This document shows, one piece after another, positions 36,299 to 43,940 of a stretch of DNA of 64,000 nucleotides. This DNA comes from Pseudomonas koreensis (GTDB lineage Bacteria; Pseudomonadota; Gammaproteobacteria; Pseudomonadales; Pseudomonadaceae). A program made the translations under genes and the position numbers. Below the pieces are notes generated by a model. It was not told where the DNA came from. It saw only the letters and a program-made list of their open reading frames with translations, and did not search any database. The stretch spans positions 2,729,501 to 2,793,500 of the forward strand of contig NZ_JALJWP010000001.1 of NCBI RefSeq assembly GCF_024169245.1. The letters run 5' to 3'. How positions within the stretch are numbered: position 1 is the stretch's first letter; every line of letters begins with the position of its first letter.

Positions 36299-37384
36299 AT
36301 GGAATTCTTCGAAAAGTTAGCCAGCCTAGCCGCAAAAGTCCGCTTGCAGAGCGCTGCGATCCAGACTGAGGAAGCAACGAAAAATGCATTCGTCATGCCT
36401 TTTATCAGTACGGTTCTGGGTTACGACGTTTTTGACCCGACCGAGGTGACCCCCGAGTTCGTCTGCGATATCGGCACCAAGAAAGGCGAGAAGATCGACT
36501 ACGCGATCATGAAAGAGGGGGAGGTGCAGATTTTGATTGAATGCAAAAAAATCGGTGAATCGTTGCACATCAACCATGCCTCGCAGTTGTTTCGCTACTT
36601 CCATGTCACCAGCGCTCGGATCTCCATTCTCACCAACGGCCAGGTCTATAAATTTTTTACCGATCTGGATGCGCCGAACAAAATGGACGAGAAGCCCTTC
36701 CTTGAATTGGATCTGCTGGACATCGATGAATATTCGGTCCCTGAGCTGGTTAAGTTGACCAAGTCGGCTTTTGACGTTGACTCCATCATCAATGCAGCGG
36801 GGGAGTTGAAATATGTCAGCCAAATCAAGAAGGTCCTCGCCGCGCAGGTCAGCAAGCCGGACGATGATTTTGTAAAGGTTTTCGCTTCTCGGGTTTATGA
36901 CGGCGTGATCACACAGAAAGTGCGCGACCAGTTTCACGAGCTAACCAGAAAAGCTGTCGGGCAATTCTTGAATGACCAGATCAATGATCGGCTCAAATCG
37001 GCCATGAGCGGCGCTATCCAGCCAGCGCTGGCCTCCCTGCCGTCAGTTCCTGCCGGAACTGATCCGGTAGATCCGCGTGACGAATCAGATGACAAGGTTT
37101 TAACAACGCTGGAAGAGCTGGAGGGCTATCACATCGTTCGGGCGTTGGTTCGCTCTGTCGTTGATGCCAAGCGCATTGTTCAGCGCGATACGCAGAGCTA
37201 TTTCGGTATCTTGCTGGACGACAACAATCGCAAACCGATCTGCCGTTTGCATTTCAATCGATCACAAAAGTATCTCGGCATCTTCGATGAAGAAAAAAAC
37301 GAGACCCGTCATGCGATCAATTCGGTGGATGACATCTATGAGTTCTCGGATCATCTGAAAAAAACCGTCGGCTATTACGATTGA
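36299..37384 (+). CDS. Orphan HsdR-N-type nuclease domain protein (COG4748-like)
   Basis: A 361-residue protein. The N-terminal 200 residues look like the HsdR N-terminal nuclease domain: 'EEATKNAFVMPFISTVLGYD', then a PD-(D/E)XK core with Asp67 in 'GEKIDYAIMKEG' and Glu81/Lys83 in 'ILIECKKIGESLH'. The C-terminal domain ends 'RLHFNRSQKYLGIFDEEKNE' and is of unknown role. No helicase, specificity or methylase gene is nearby, so it is not a complete type I system. Base use is clearly richer in A and T than the neighbours, which suggests transfer. It could act alone in defence or be a phage-derived nuclease. Confidence 0.82.
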   Translation: MEFFEKLASLAAKVRLQSAAIQTEEATKNAFVMPFISTVLGYDVFDPTEVTPEFVCDIGTKKGEKIDYAIMKEGEVQILIECKKIGESLHINHASQLFRYFHVTSARISILTNGQVYKFFTDLDAPNKMDEKPFLELDLLDIDEYSVPELVKLTKSAFDVDSIINAAGELKYVSQIKKVLAAQVSKPDDDFVKVFASRVYDGVITQKVRDQFHELTRKAVGQFLNDQINDRLKSAMSGAIQPALASLPSVPAGTDPVDPRDESDDKVLTTLEELEGYHIVRALVRSVVDAKRIVQRDTQSYFGILLDDNNRKPICRLHFNRSQKYLGIFDEEKNETRHAINSVDDIYEFSDHLKKTVGYYD

Positions 37385-37493
37385 TGGAGAGTGGACCGTT
37401 CACTCAGACACCTCTTGCAGAGTTCGCACTGGAATTGCTTTTCATGCTGCCTGTATCGTGAACAGCAATTGAACGCCCCGACAGGAGAACGCA

Positions 37494-38264
37494 ATGAGTT
37501 GGTCAGCCAAACAATACGTCGCTTTCGAAGATGAACGCACCCGCCCGGCCCGGGATCTGTTGGCGGCGATACCCACGGCGCAGGCGAGGGCGGTGGTGGA
37601 CATTGGTTGCGGGCCGGGCAATTCCACCGAGTTGCTGGTGCAGCGGTTTCCTGAGGCAACGGTCAGTGGCCTCGACAGTTCGCCGGACATGATCGCCGCC
37701 GCGCGCAAGCGCTTGCCAGATTTGCAGTTTCAGGTGGCCGAGATCGACAAATGGGCTGACCAAGGTCCGTTCGATGTGATCTTCGCCAACGCTGTGCTGC
37801 AGTGGGTGCCTGATCACGCTTCGTTGCTGCCAGCCCTGGCGAGCAAGCTTTCCGACGGCGGCAGCCTGGCGATCCAGATGCCGGACAACCTCAATGAACC
37901 GTCCCACCGCTTGATGCGTGAAGTCGCCGCGAATGGCCCTTGGGCGAGCAAGCTGGCAGACGCTGCGGGGCAACGTACCGACATGGCCAGTGCCAGCGAG
38001 TATTTCTCGATGCTGCGGCCGCACTGCACGCGGGTCGATGTGTGGCGCACGACTTATCATCATCCACTGGCGGACGGAGCGGCGGGGGTGGTTGAGTGGT
38101 TCAAGGGTAGCGGGTTGATTCCGTTCCTGAGCCCGTTGACCGAGGATGAGCGGGCGCAGTATCTGCAGCAGTATCTGGCGGAAATTGCAAAGGCTTATCC
38201 AGCATTGGCTGACGGCTCGGTGCTGTTACCGTTTCCACGCTTGTTTATTGTTGCGACTCGCTGA
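37494..38264 (+). CDS. tam: Trans-aconitate 2-methyltransferase
   Basis: A 256-residue SAM methyltransferase of normal Tam length. 'WSAKQYVAFEDERTRPARDL' at the start is diagnostic, followed by motif I 'AVVDIGCGPGNSTELLVQRF' and 'FDVIFANAVLQWVPDHASL'. It methylates trans-aconitate, a spontaneous by-product of cis-aconitate that inhibits aconitase. AGGAGA precedes the ATG. Confidence 0.94.
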   Translation: MSWSAKQYVAFEDERTRPARDLLAAIPTAQARAVVDIGCGPGNSTELLVQRFPEATVSGLDSSPDMIAAARKRLPDLQFQVAEIDKWADQGPFDVIFANAVLQWVPDHASLLPALASKLSDGGSLAIQMPDNLNEPSHRLMREVAANGPWASKLADAAGQRTDMASASEYFSMLRPHCTRVDVWRTTYHHPLADGAAGVVEWFKGSGLIPFLSPLTEDERAQYLQQYLAEIAKAYPALADGSVLLPFPRLFIVATR

Positions 38265-38298
38265 AGTGCTCCCGCAGCGGTCTCGCTTTTATATCCTG

Positions 38299-38385
38299 AG
38301 TTCGACGCATTCTTTCAGGTCGGCGTAACTCGCAAGAACAACCCGATCGGTCCCCTCTCCCTCGGGAGAGGGCTAGGGTGAGGGG
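38299..38385. repeat. Partial copy of the long palindromic repeat
   Basis: Only the right half of the element seen at 9280 and 22905: TTCAGGTCGGCG, then CCCCTCTCCCTCGGGAGAGG and GCTAGGGTGAGGGG. The rest of the 38265-38695 stretch shows no gene that I can support. Confidence 0.75.
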
Positions 38386-38695
38386 CCTCTTGAAGCACGA
38401 AACCCGATCATCGCTACCGCCACCATCATCGTCCTGTGGCGATCTTGGACCAGCGCCAGCTGCGGCATGGTCGCGGCATCCTTTCAACTCGTTCACGCTG
38501 AATTCGTCGGAAAGGTCTCGCGGTTTTCAGCGCTTTTACACGGGTTGCGCCATGGCTGTTTAAAGTCGAATCACGTTACGTCCCGATGCCTACAAATCCT
38601 TGCGCCGCTGCCTACCGGTACGCCAGAATCCGCCGGCTTGTGCGCTTGGAGGGCGGTCGGTAACTTGGTTCGCGTCACTGATTTCCAGTGATCGG

Positions 38696-38864
38696 GTTTA
38701 GTAGCCCGGAAATGTCCTCCTTGTAACGGTTGCACGAGTTCCGTTGAATCAGGCGCGTGCCTGTATTTTATGGTGGCTGTGCGCATGGCGCCTTCGGGTG
38801 CGCCGGATGGGGGATGGGTCCGGTCTACTAACTTGCGTACAGCCGCCACCCTCCCGTTTAGTAG
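38696..38864 (+). other. Structured leader upstream of the DUF6124 gene
   Basis: GTTTAGTAG occurs at 38696-38704 and again at 38856-38864, and its near-inverse CTACTAAC at 38825-38832. Between them GGTGGCTGT (38772-38780) can pair with ACAGCCGCCACC (38839-38850), leaving a small bulge and enclosing the hairpin GGCGCCTTCGGGTGCGCC. The frame of the following gene is open through this region, but I see no ribosome binding site before its upstream ATG (38770). I therefore read it as an untranslated leader. Function unknown. Confidence 0.5.
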
Positions 38865-38901
38865 CGTGGTGGATGTGGCTCAAATTAAAGGTACCGCCCC
38901 C

Positions 38902-39261
38902 GTGTTCAAAGTAACGCCAAATCCGCCGGAAACCGATCCGGTCTCTCCGTACGAATCCCTCGATTCAAAAAAACTCCACGAAGCCGCCGAACGCGCCCTC
39001 GACCACTACCTCATTCCACCGAAAACCACTTCACCGCCGTACCAGACCAGCAGCATGTTTCAGGTCAACCCGAGCACCGACACCGAGTCGCTATTGGTCA
39101 ATGCCAGCGAATCCCTCGGCTCGGCCAGCGTCATGCTCGGCGACTTCGCCGCCTTGCTCGACGGCAGCCAGCGCAAAACCCTGCTCGGCATCGCCCAGGT
39201 CGTCATGCTGGGCGAGCTGGCGGTGAATCAGGTGCTGGATAATGTGGTGCCGGTGGGTTAG
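38902..39261 (+). CDS. DUF6124-family protein
   Basis: A 119-residue acidic protein of a Pseudomonas-specific family often present in several copies per genome. It starts 'FKVTPNPPETDPVSPYESLD', then 'SKKLHEAAERALDHYL', and ends with a hydrophobic helical half ('LGIAQVVMLGELAVNQVLDN'). I choose the GTG at 38902, with AAAGG about ten bases upstream, because family members begin at this FKVTPNPP. The frame could also start at ATG 38770, giving 163 residues, through the structured leader. Function unknown. Confidence 0.8.
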   Translation: MFKVTPNPPETDPVSPYESLDSKKLHEAAERALDHYLIPPKTTSPPYQTSSMFQVNPSTDTESLLVNASESLGSASVMLGDFAALLDGSQRKTLLGIAQVVMLGELAVNQVLDNVVPVG

Positions 39262-39280
39262 CCAGCGCTGATTTCCGGGC

Positions 39281-39310
39281 AAAAAAAACCGGTCGTAGCG
39301 ACCGGTTTTT
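39281..39310. terminator. Bidirectional rho-independent terminator
   Basis: Stem ACCGGTCG / CGACCGGT with a three-base loop, flanked by A8 and T5. It serves the DUF6124 gene on the plus strand and the decayed higA on the minus strand. Confidence 0.9.
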
Positions 39311-39325
39311 CGTGCGATATATTTT

Positions 39326-39681
39326 TCAGACACTGGCGAGCAGGCATTCATAAGGAATACGCAAGCCATCGTGCAGACGTTTGATCATCGCCAGACTCAG
39401 CTTGCGCTTACGGTTCAACACTTCCGAAACACGGCCGCTTGTGCCGATAAAGGGCTAAAGATCCCGCGGCGTCAAGCCTTGCTGATCCATACGAAATTTG
39501 ATGGCTTCAATGGGATCAGAAGGCTGCATCGGAAAATGCTGCTCCTCATACTTTTCGATCAGCAGAGCGAGAATTTCCAACTCATCGCCATCCGGCGAGT
39601 CGATTTCTGCACCCACAGCTGTTCCATGCGCAGCAATGCTGCGCTCAGGTCTTCCGGACTACGAATGGGTTTGATGTTCAT
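39326..39681 (-). pseudogene. higA: HigA-type antitoxin, broken by a frameshift and a stop
   Basis: Read on the minus strand from the ATG at 39681 the product begins 'MNIKPIRSPEDLSAALLRME' and 'QLW', then loses frame near 39610. In the next frame it continues 'AEIDSPDGDELEILALLIEK', 'YEEQHFPMQPSDPIEAIKFR', 'MDQQGLTPRDL', hits a TAG, and goes on 'PFIGTSGRVSEVLNRKRKLS' and 'LAMIKRLHDGLRIPYECLL'. This is a full-length XRE/HigA antitoxin of about 118 residues with two disabling changes. It can no longer make a DNA-binding protein. Its ATG overlaps the end of a toxin remnant (TAATG), the usual higBA order. Confidence 0.85.
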
Positions 39682-39770
39682 TAAACGGTCTCCGCGTTGA
39701 TCTGGTCGTTTTGAGCGTGAGCCCAACGAAGGGCAATCTTGAATGCGCATTGCGGACGGGCGTTCAACAT
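39681..39770 (-). pseudogene. higB: Remnant of the HigB-type toxin C-terminus
   Basis: The frame that ends in TAA overlapping the higA ATG reads '...IALRWAHAQNDQINAETV'. This resembles the C-terminus of HigB/RelE-type mRNA interferases, which end THAEYDxINAETV-like. Nothing upstream of about 39770 continues the toxin; the hicB terminator is met at 39808. So most of the gene is deleted. The match is short and the call is an inference helped by position. Confidence 0.5.
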
Positions 39771-39807
39771 TGAATGCAAGACATGTGCTGGCGCAAACTT
39801 CACACGC

Positions 39808-39833
39808 AAAAAACCGGCTACAGAGAGCCGGTT
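39808..39833 (-). terminator. Rho-independent terminator after hicB
   Basis: Stem AACCGGCT / AGCCGGTT with six-base loop, followed on the minus strand by a T run; it begins 14 bases after the hicB stop codon. Confidence 0.9.
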
Positions 39834-39846
39834 GGTAAGCATGGTT

Positions 39847-40254
39847 TTAACCTTGCTGCAAAACCTTCAACGCCGCCGAAGCCAGAAACCCTGAGCGGCT
39901 CTTCTCCTCCGGATGATGCAAGACGTACTCATCGATGCGATTGAGCAAGTGCCCCGGCAGAGTGATGTTGAGCTTCTGTGCTTTGCCCAGGTATTTGACC
40001 ACGTCGATATCCACTACCGCCCACGCACATCCGGCGTACTTCGGATTGACGACATGCAGGCTCAATTTGCTGGCCGGTGGAATCGGCGCACCGTCGTCAG
40101 CCAGAATTTCGAAATGACCTTCGATCGCCTCGCGCGCCATGGCGACGGCGTCATCAAGGTCTTCGCCGGCAGAAAAACAACCGGGAAGGTCCGGCACCTC
40201 AACTCCCCAGGCGTGTTCCTCGTCGCCTATTGAAATCGCAATCGGGTAAAGCAT
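39847..40254 (-). CDS. hicB: HicB antitoxin
   Basis: A 135-residue protein. The N-terminal HicB fold reads 'AWGVEVPDLPGCFSAGEDLD' and 'DAVAMAREAIEGHFEILADD', the partial-RNase-H-like domain that caps HicA. The C-terminal part has a ribbon-helix-helix DNA-binding end, 'LNITLPGHLLNRIDEYVLHH' and 'RSGFLASAALKVLQ'. It neutralises HicA and represses the operon. It has its own strong GGAGG and ATG at 40254. Because of an extra base in hicA the upstream gene also runs into it in frame, so a 207-residue HicA-HicB fusion is possible. Confidence 0.92.
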   Translation of the reverse strand: MLYPIAISIGDEEHAWGVEVPDLPGCFSAGEDLDDAVAMAREAIEGHFEILADDGAPIPPASKLSLHVVNPKYAGCAWAVVDIDVVKYLGKAQKLNITLPGHLLNRIDEYVLHHPEEKSRSGFLASAALKVLQQG

Positions 40255-40289
40255 GTTCGTGATCCTCCATGGCAATGCTGAGAACGGAT

Positions 40290-40470
40290 TCAGAGCATGG
40301 CCTGTTGCAAAATACTGACGGCCGTTTTTTTTGAGCAGATCCTTTTTCGGATGCGGCACTGTTACCAGTCCAGGTTTGGTTGGATGCTTGAAGTGATGAT
40401 GGCTGCCCCGGATGCGCACCAGAAACCACCCGTCTGCCACGATTTGTCCGATTAAAAAACGGCTATTCAC
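40290..40470 (-). pseudogene. hicA: HicA toxin with a one-base homopolymer frameshift
   Basis: From a GTG at 40470 after a strong AAGGAGG the product is a normal HicA: 'MNSRFLIGQIVADGWFLVRI' with the catalytic His in 'RGSHHHFKHPTKPGLVTVPH', then 'PKKDLLKK'. There the DNA has a run of eight A (T8 at 40325-40332 on the plus strand). With seven A it would go on TAVSILQQAML and stop at 40290, the canonical 60-residue toxin. With eight it misses that stop and fuses in frame to hicB. This is either a real mutation, a slippage switch, or a sequencing error. HicA is an mRNA interferase. Confidence 0.8.
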
Positions 40471-40499
40471 AACACCTCCTTGTGGTGTGCTTGGTGGTT

Positions 40500-40527
40500 A
40501 CTATACCTACTGAACTTCGTAGATCAA
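40500..40527 (-). promoter_or_regulatory. Promoter of hicAB
   Basis: On the minus strand TTGATC (40527-40522), a 16-base spacer, then TATAGT (40505-40500), 30 bases before the hicA GTG. GGTATAGTAACC is partly symmetric and may be the HicB operator. Confidence 0.6.
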
Positions 40528-40684
40528 TAGACTTTCCACCGTGCAGCCAATCCAGTCTAGGCCGTGCATATTTCTAGGACAGATGGTTGTGTTGCAGTGT
40601 TTTGCCATGAGGTTTAACGCGGCAAAACGGCAGCGCATCGCTCAACCAGTCATTGCGACTGGATGAGCGAACGTGGCCGCCGCT

Positions 40685-41944
40685 TCAACGAAGGAGGGCG
40701 ACGTTGATATCGATCCTTCTCTGGATGATTTGCAAAGTCTCTGGGGTTATCTCGTTCGGCAGCAGCTCGGCAGCAATCGTCGAAAACCGACTGGCAACAG
40801 CGCAAATTCGATCAATCAGGTCCTCCGCTTTATCTCTCGAGACTTCCGCTTCCTGCGCAAGCTTCAGCACCTCTTTACGGCCGATTTCCAAAGCTTCACC
40901 CATAACATCCATTTGATGATAACCGCCGGGCCCTTCGCAGAAGGTCACGTCGAAGGCAGGCGACAACTTCCACTCGCCGGCAGACGACATGAGATAGGCA
41001 AAATTCTTCGGATGATCATCCCGGTTGTTGAACGCGACGTTGAAAATCGCACGTTCGAAGGCCAGCGATTTCTCGCGGACGTCATTAGTGCAGTGATGGG
41101 TAGCGCGGAGAAAGTTCACGTAATCCAATGCGCCTGGGGATCGAAAGTCGGCGCCCGTGAAGGCTGCCAAACTCTGCATGGGGATGCGCAGTCCGTCTTG
41201 TCGATCGAAGCGTTGGCTGGCGAAAGCGGCCATCCCGTCAGGCAGGCGGAAGTGTTGGCTATCAGGCGTCTCAATGCTGCACAAACGCAGACATTCTGAG
41301 TAGGCCATTTCGACTGCGCAGACTTCGGGATGCTCGCCCTGTCCGGGGAATTTCACTAGCCAGGCTTCGAGTCCAGAAGCAGGCGCCGTGGTAAACGTCC
41401 CGGTTTCGGGATCGCGATATACCAAAGCCTTGGGTCTGGCACCTTGCGGCGAGCCACCCACCAACAATAATTTCTGCAGCAACTCTGCACCGTCACCGTT
41501 GAGCACTTCGCGAACTTCCGCCGCCAGCAGTTCAATCGGGCCGTGGGTAGGCGGAACCAGTAGCTCAGGAGCGACAGGCTCAAACGACATGGCTCCCATC
41601 GCATGATCACCGACATAGGCCAAACGCTCCAAGGGGCCGATGCGTGCGGCGTTGAGGCCGCGACGTTTGAACAAACGATCCATCAGAAGCATGCCCCAAC
41701 CATCCGGCAACGCGTCATAGACCGGGCTTGGCAGACCCATTTGATGTGATGGAAAATCTCGCCGTAGTTTCCCACCCGCTAACGGGAGGCGAAGGGAAGA
41801 CAGTTCCAGGGCTTTTTTCTTTGCCTCATCGCTGTACTCAAACACTACCAGCGGGCGCCCGGTCAAGGCTGTGGTGGAAACAAGCGAGCCCCACAGCCAA
41901 CGCTCCCCCCAACCGTCGTAATAAACCTCAACTCTTTCAAGCAT
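40685..41944 (-). CDS. hipA: HipA-family serine/threonine kinase toxin
   Basis: A 420-residue protein. The N-terminal couple_hipA domain covers about residues 1-100 and leads to 'YDALPDGWGMLLMDRLFKR'. The kinase part has 'KLLLVGGSPQGARPKALVYR' (P-loop region), 'AWLVKFPGQGEHPEVCAVEM', the catalytic loop 'FNNRDDHPKNFAYLM' (Asp, His, Lys, Asn) and 'LSPAFDVTF' as the metal-binding DFG-like motif. E. coli HipA phosphorylates glutamyl-tRNA synthetase and induces persistence. It starts at 41944, overlapping hipB by eight bases. All catalytic residues are present, so it is probably active. Confidence 0.9.
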   Translation of the reverse strand: MLERVEVYYDGWGERWLWGSLVSTTALTGRPLVVFEYSDEAKKKALELSSLRLPLAGGKLRRDFPSHQMGLPSPVYDALPDGWGMLLMDRLFKRRGLNAARIGPLERLAYVGDHAMGAMSFEPVAPELLVPPTHGPIELLAAEVREVLNGDGAELLQKLLLVGGSPQGARPKALVYRDPETGTFTTAPASGLEAWLVKFPGQGEHPEVCAVEMAYSECLRLCSIETPDSQHFRLPDGMAAFASQRFDRQDGLRIPMQSLAAFTGADFRSPGALDYVNFLRATHHCTNDVREKSLAFERAIFNVAFNNRDDHPKNFAYLMSSAGEWKLSPAFDVTFCEGPGGYHQMDVMGEALEIGRKEVLKLAQEAEVSRDKAEDLIDRICAVASRFSTIAAELLPNEITPETLQIIQRRIDINVALLR

Positions 41945-42254
41945 TGTCAGGTTTCCTTTTGATGCGCTGACGCTTGGCGCTGTTTTCGTAACGCAGGATA
42001 TCTTCCAGGGTTTCGAGCTTCGGCTGGAAAAGGACTTCGAATTCTTTTCCTCGGCCAAGCACCATCGCAACGCGCACCAGGTTTTCGAACCCGACGTTAC
42101 GTCCAGACTCCAGATTCGATACGGTGTTTACTCCGATACCGGCGCGTGCGGCCACATCAGCCTGGGTCATTTCCAGAGCGAGCCGTTCTGTACGAAGCCG
42201 ACCGCAGATGCGTTTGACGATTTCGGCGGCTGTACTGAGATCAAGGTCGAGCAT
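41937..42254 (-). CDS. hipB: HipB-like XRE antitoxin/repressor
   Basis: A 105-residue HTH_3 protein. 'RLRTERLALEMTQADVAARA' and 'GIGVNTVSNLESGRNVGFEN' form the helix-turn-helix. The tail 'RQRIKRKPDN' is very basic. It would bind HipA and repress the operon. First gene of hipBA; its end overlaps the start of hipA. The region just upstream is markedly AT-rich and carries short inverted repeats suited to a dimeric repressor. Confidence 0.9.
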   Translation of the reverse strand: MLDLDLSTAAEIVKRICGRLRTERLALEMTQADVAARAGIGVNTVSNLESGRNVGFENLVRVAMVLGRGKEFEVLFQPKLETLEDILRYENSAKRQRIKRKPDNA

Positions 42255-42283
42255 GACAAAGTCTCATATTGACAACGAATGTC
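42255..42283. promoter_or_regulatory. Inverted repeats before hipB
   Basis: GACAAAGTC (42255-42263) and GACAACGAATGTC (42271-42283) lie directly before the hipB start, with TATACT as a possible minus-strand -10 beyond them. They are candidate HipB operators. The rest of the gap to 42430 is AT-rich and shows nothing else. Confidence 0.45.
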
Positions 42284-42430
42284 TGAAGTATAGGTTAAAT
42301 CCAAAAAAACATATGCTACAGGCCAAAAACCCTGATAAAACACAAAATAGTGGATTTAATTCTTTCGGAATGTTTTCTTTTAGAGCTGAAAGGTTTACTC
42401 GGAAATTGTCTTCCACCAAATCCCGCGCAC

Positions 42431-42458
42431 AAAAAAACCGGCCATCAAGGCCGGTTTT
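42431..42458 (-). terminator. Terminator of tRNA-Gly
   Basis: Stem ACCGGCC / GGCCGGT with a loop ATCAA, followed on the minus strand by a T7 run, 50 bases downstream of the tRNA. Confidence 0.85.
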
Positions 42459-42507
42459 TCATTCCTGCATCCCCCGTCAGACAGCCCAACGCGAGATCAA
42501 TATTCGG

Positions 42508-42581
42508 TGGAGCGGGTAGAGGGAATCGAACCCTCATCTAAAGCTTGGGAAGCTTTCGTTCTACCACTAAACTATACCCGC
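42508..42581 (-). tRNA. tRNA-Gly (anticodon CCC)
   Basis: The minus strand folds as a complete tRNA of 74 bases: acceptor GCGGGTA / TACCCGC, D arm GTTT-AGTGGTA-GAAC, anticodon arm AAAGC-TTCCCAA-GCTTT with anticodon CCC, T arm GAGGG-TTCGATT-CCCTC, then T and an encoded CCA. tRNA 3' ends are common integration sites, and the stretch next to this end (to about 36 kb) is rich in accessory genes, but I found no integrase or duplicated end. Confidence 0.96.
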
Positions 42582-42739
42582 TCAGAGCGGCTGACTTTGT
42601 ACCAGACTCGGCCACGGATTTGAAGTTTTCTTTTCTCCGCGATGGCTTTGCCACGCAGAAATCGGTCGATCGCGAGCAAGTGCTGCGCCGGTGCAGTAAG
42701 GCACCTCAGGCTTGCAGCCTTGCCCGCGATGACGCGGTT

Positions 42740-43624
42740 TCAAATGGCCAGTGCATGTTGATCCTGCACAAACGAGTAGCGCGTTCGGCTGGCTTGCGGC
42801 GCAGGTTTCAGGAAGCCCAGCAGGGCGTTCTGGCTGTCGCGGCAGGCGGCCTTGTGTTCCATGTCGAGAAAGTGCCCGGTGGCTTGCAATGTGGTGAAGC
42901 TGCTGTGCGCGACGTGATTGCCGAACAGGCGCGCGTCCTCGGCGGCAGTGTATTCGTCCCATTCGCCGTTGAGAAACAGCACCGGCACGTTGATCTTTTT
43001 CGCCGCGTTCAGATAGCACTGTCGGTCGCTGTGCAGCACGTCGTTGATGTGAAAGTGCATCTGCCCGTATTCATGCTCGGCGAGGCTGCTGACGTGGCGA
43101 TAGTTGAAACGTTTGAACAGCGACGGCAGGTGTTTGCCGATGGTGTTGTTGACCAGATGACCGACCCGGTCGCCGTCGCGGCTGCCGAGGTAATCGACGC
43201 CGCGCTCGAGGTAATCGAGCATGTGCGCATTGATCACCGGTGAAAACGAGCTGATCACGGCTTTTTCGATACGCCGGGGCTGCTGGGCGAGGGCGACCAG
43301 TGTTGCCGCACCGCCCCATGAGAACGACAGCACGTGCTCGGCAGCAAAGTGGTCGATCAGCTCCAGCAGAATCTGCCCTTCAACTTCCTTTGTCAGATGT
43401 TTCTCATGCCGGTTGTGGGCTTTTGACCGGCCCGCGTAGGGCTGGTCGTAGCAGACCACGTTGAATTGCGGGTGCAGGTTTTTCACGGTCTGTGCAAACG
43501 ACGCAGTCGTGGCCATCGAGCCGTTGACCAGAATGATGGTCTTTTCTGCGGCGTCTGCGCGATAGAACTCCGTGTAAACCCGATACTGACCCTGTATATC
43601 CAGCACAGCGATTTCTGGCCTCAT
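42740..43624 (-). CDS. phaG: 3-hydroxyacyl-ACP:CoA transacylase / 3-hydroxyacyl-ACP thioesterase (PhaG)
   Basis: A 294-residue alpha/beta-hydrolase-fold protein. It starts 'MRPEIAVLDIQGQYRVYTEF', identical in style to P. putida PhaG, and ends 'QDQHALAI'. The nucleophile elbow is 'HVLSFSWGGAATLVALA', with Asp in 'LFLNGEWDEYTAAEDA' and His in 'LQATGHFLDMEHK'. It diverts 3-hydroxydecanoyl groups from fatty-acid synthesis into polyhydroxyalkanoate precursors. I begin at ATG 43624 with AGGAG just upstream; the open frame further upstream is not conserved in type. Related HAA synthases (RhlA) share the fold, but this N-terminus is PhaG's. Confidence 0.93.
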   Translation of the reverse strand: MRPEIAVLDIQGQYRVYTEFYRADAAEKTIILVNGSMATTASFAQTVKNLHPQFNVVCYDQPYAGRSKAHNRHEKHLTKEVEGQILLELIDHFAAEHVLSFSWGGAATLVALAQQPRRIEKAVISSFSPVINAHMLDYLERGVDYLGSRDGDRVGHLVNNTIGKHLPSLFKRFNYRHVSSLAEHEYGQMHFHINDVLHSDRQCYLNAAKKINVPVLFLNGEWDEYTAAEDARLFGNHVAHSSFTTLQATGHFLDMEHKAACRDSQNALLGFLKPAPQASRTRYSFVQDQHALAI

Positions 43625-43940
43625 GTCATAAGACTCCTGGCAAGCAAGCGGGTATGCGCGCAATCGAGATTGCACGAGCTTTGTGACAGGTAGGCATACG
43701 CCTGGAATGTGCTGGCCCATGTCGATCCGGTACGGCAGGTCGACGGGTGTTGTTATTGGCGGGCAGATTGCCGGCTGAGGCGCAGCCCTTGAGGGCAGAC
43801 GACCGACAAAAAGTTTCTTGGAAGTATGTGGTGACTCATCGGTCACATTTCGGCCGACGTCCTGATTCAAGCAGGGGACTTCACATCACGCAAGTGCCGT
43901 CGGTAAATTGTTCGACAACTTCGGCTGAGCGGTCGCGGGC
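43625..43940. other. Intergenic region between rsuA and phaG
   Basis: About 316 bases with no gene. It should contain the phaG promoter. The only structure I see is the spaced inverted pair GGTATGC (about 43650) and GCATACGCC (about 43695) in the phaG leader. No clear terminator for rsuA is visible. Confidence 0.5.

Noticed and set aside
39371..39700. Plus-strand frame of 109 residues
   Set aside because: It is the complement of the decayed higA, whose minus-strand reading gives clear antitoxin sequence.
42508..42581. Prophage or integrative island attached at tRNA-Gly
   Set aside because: No integrase, phage structural gene or second copy of the tRNA end is visible in the window.
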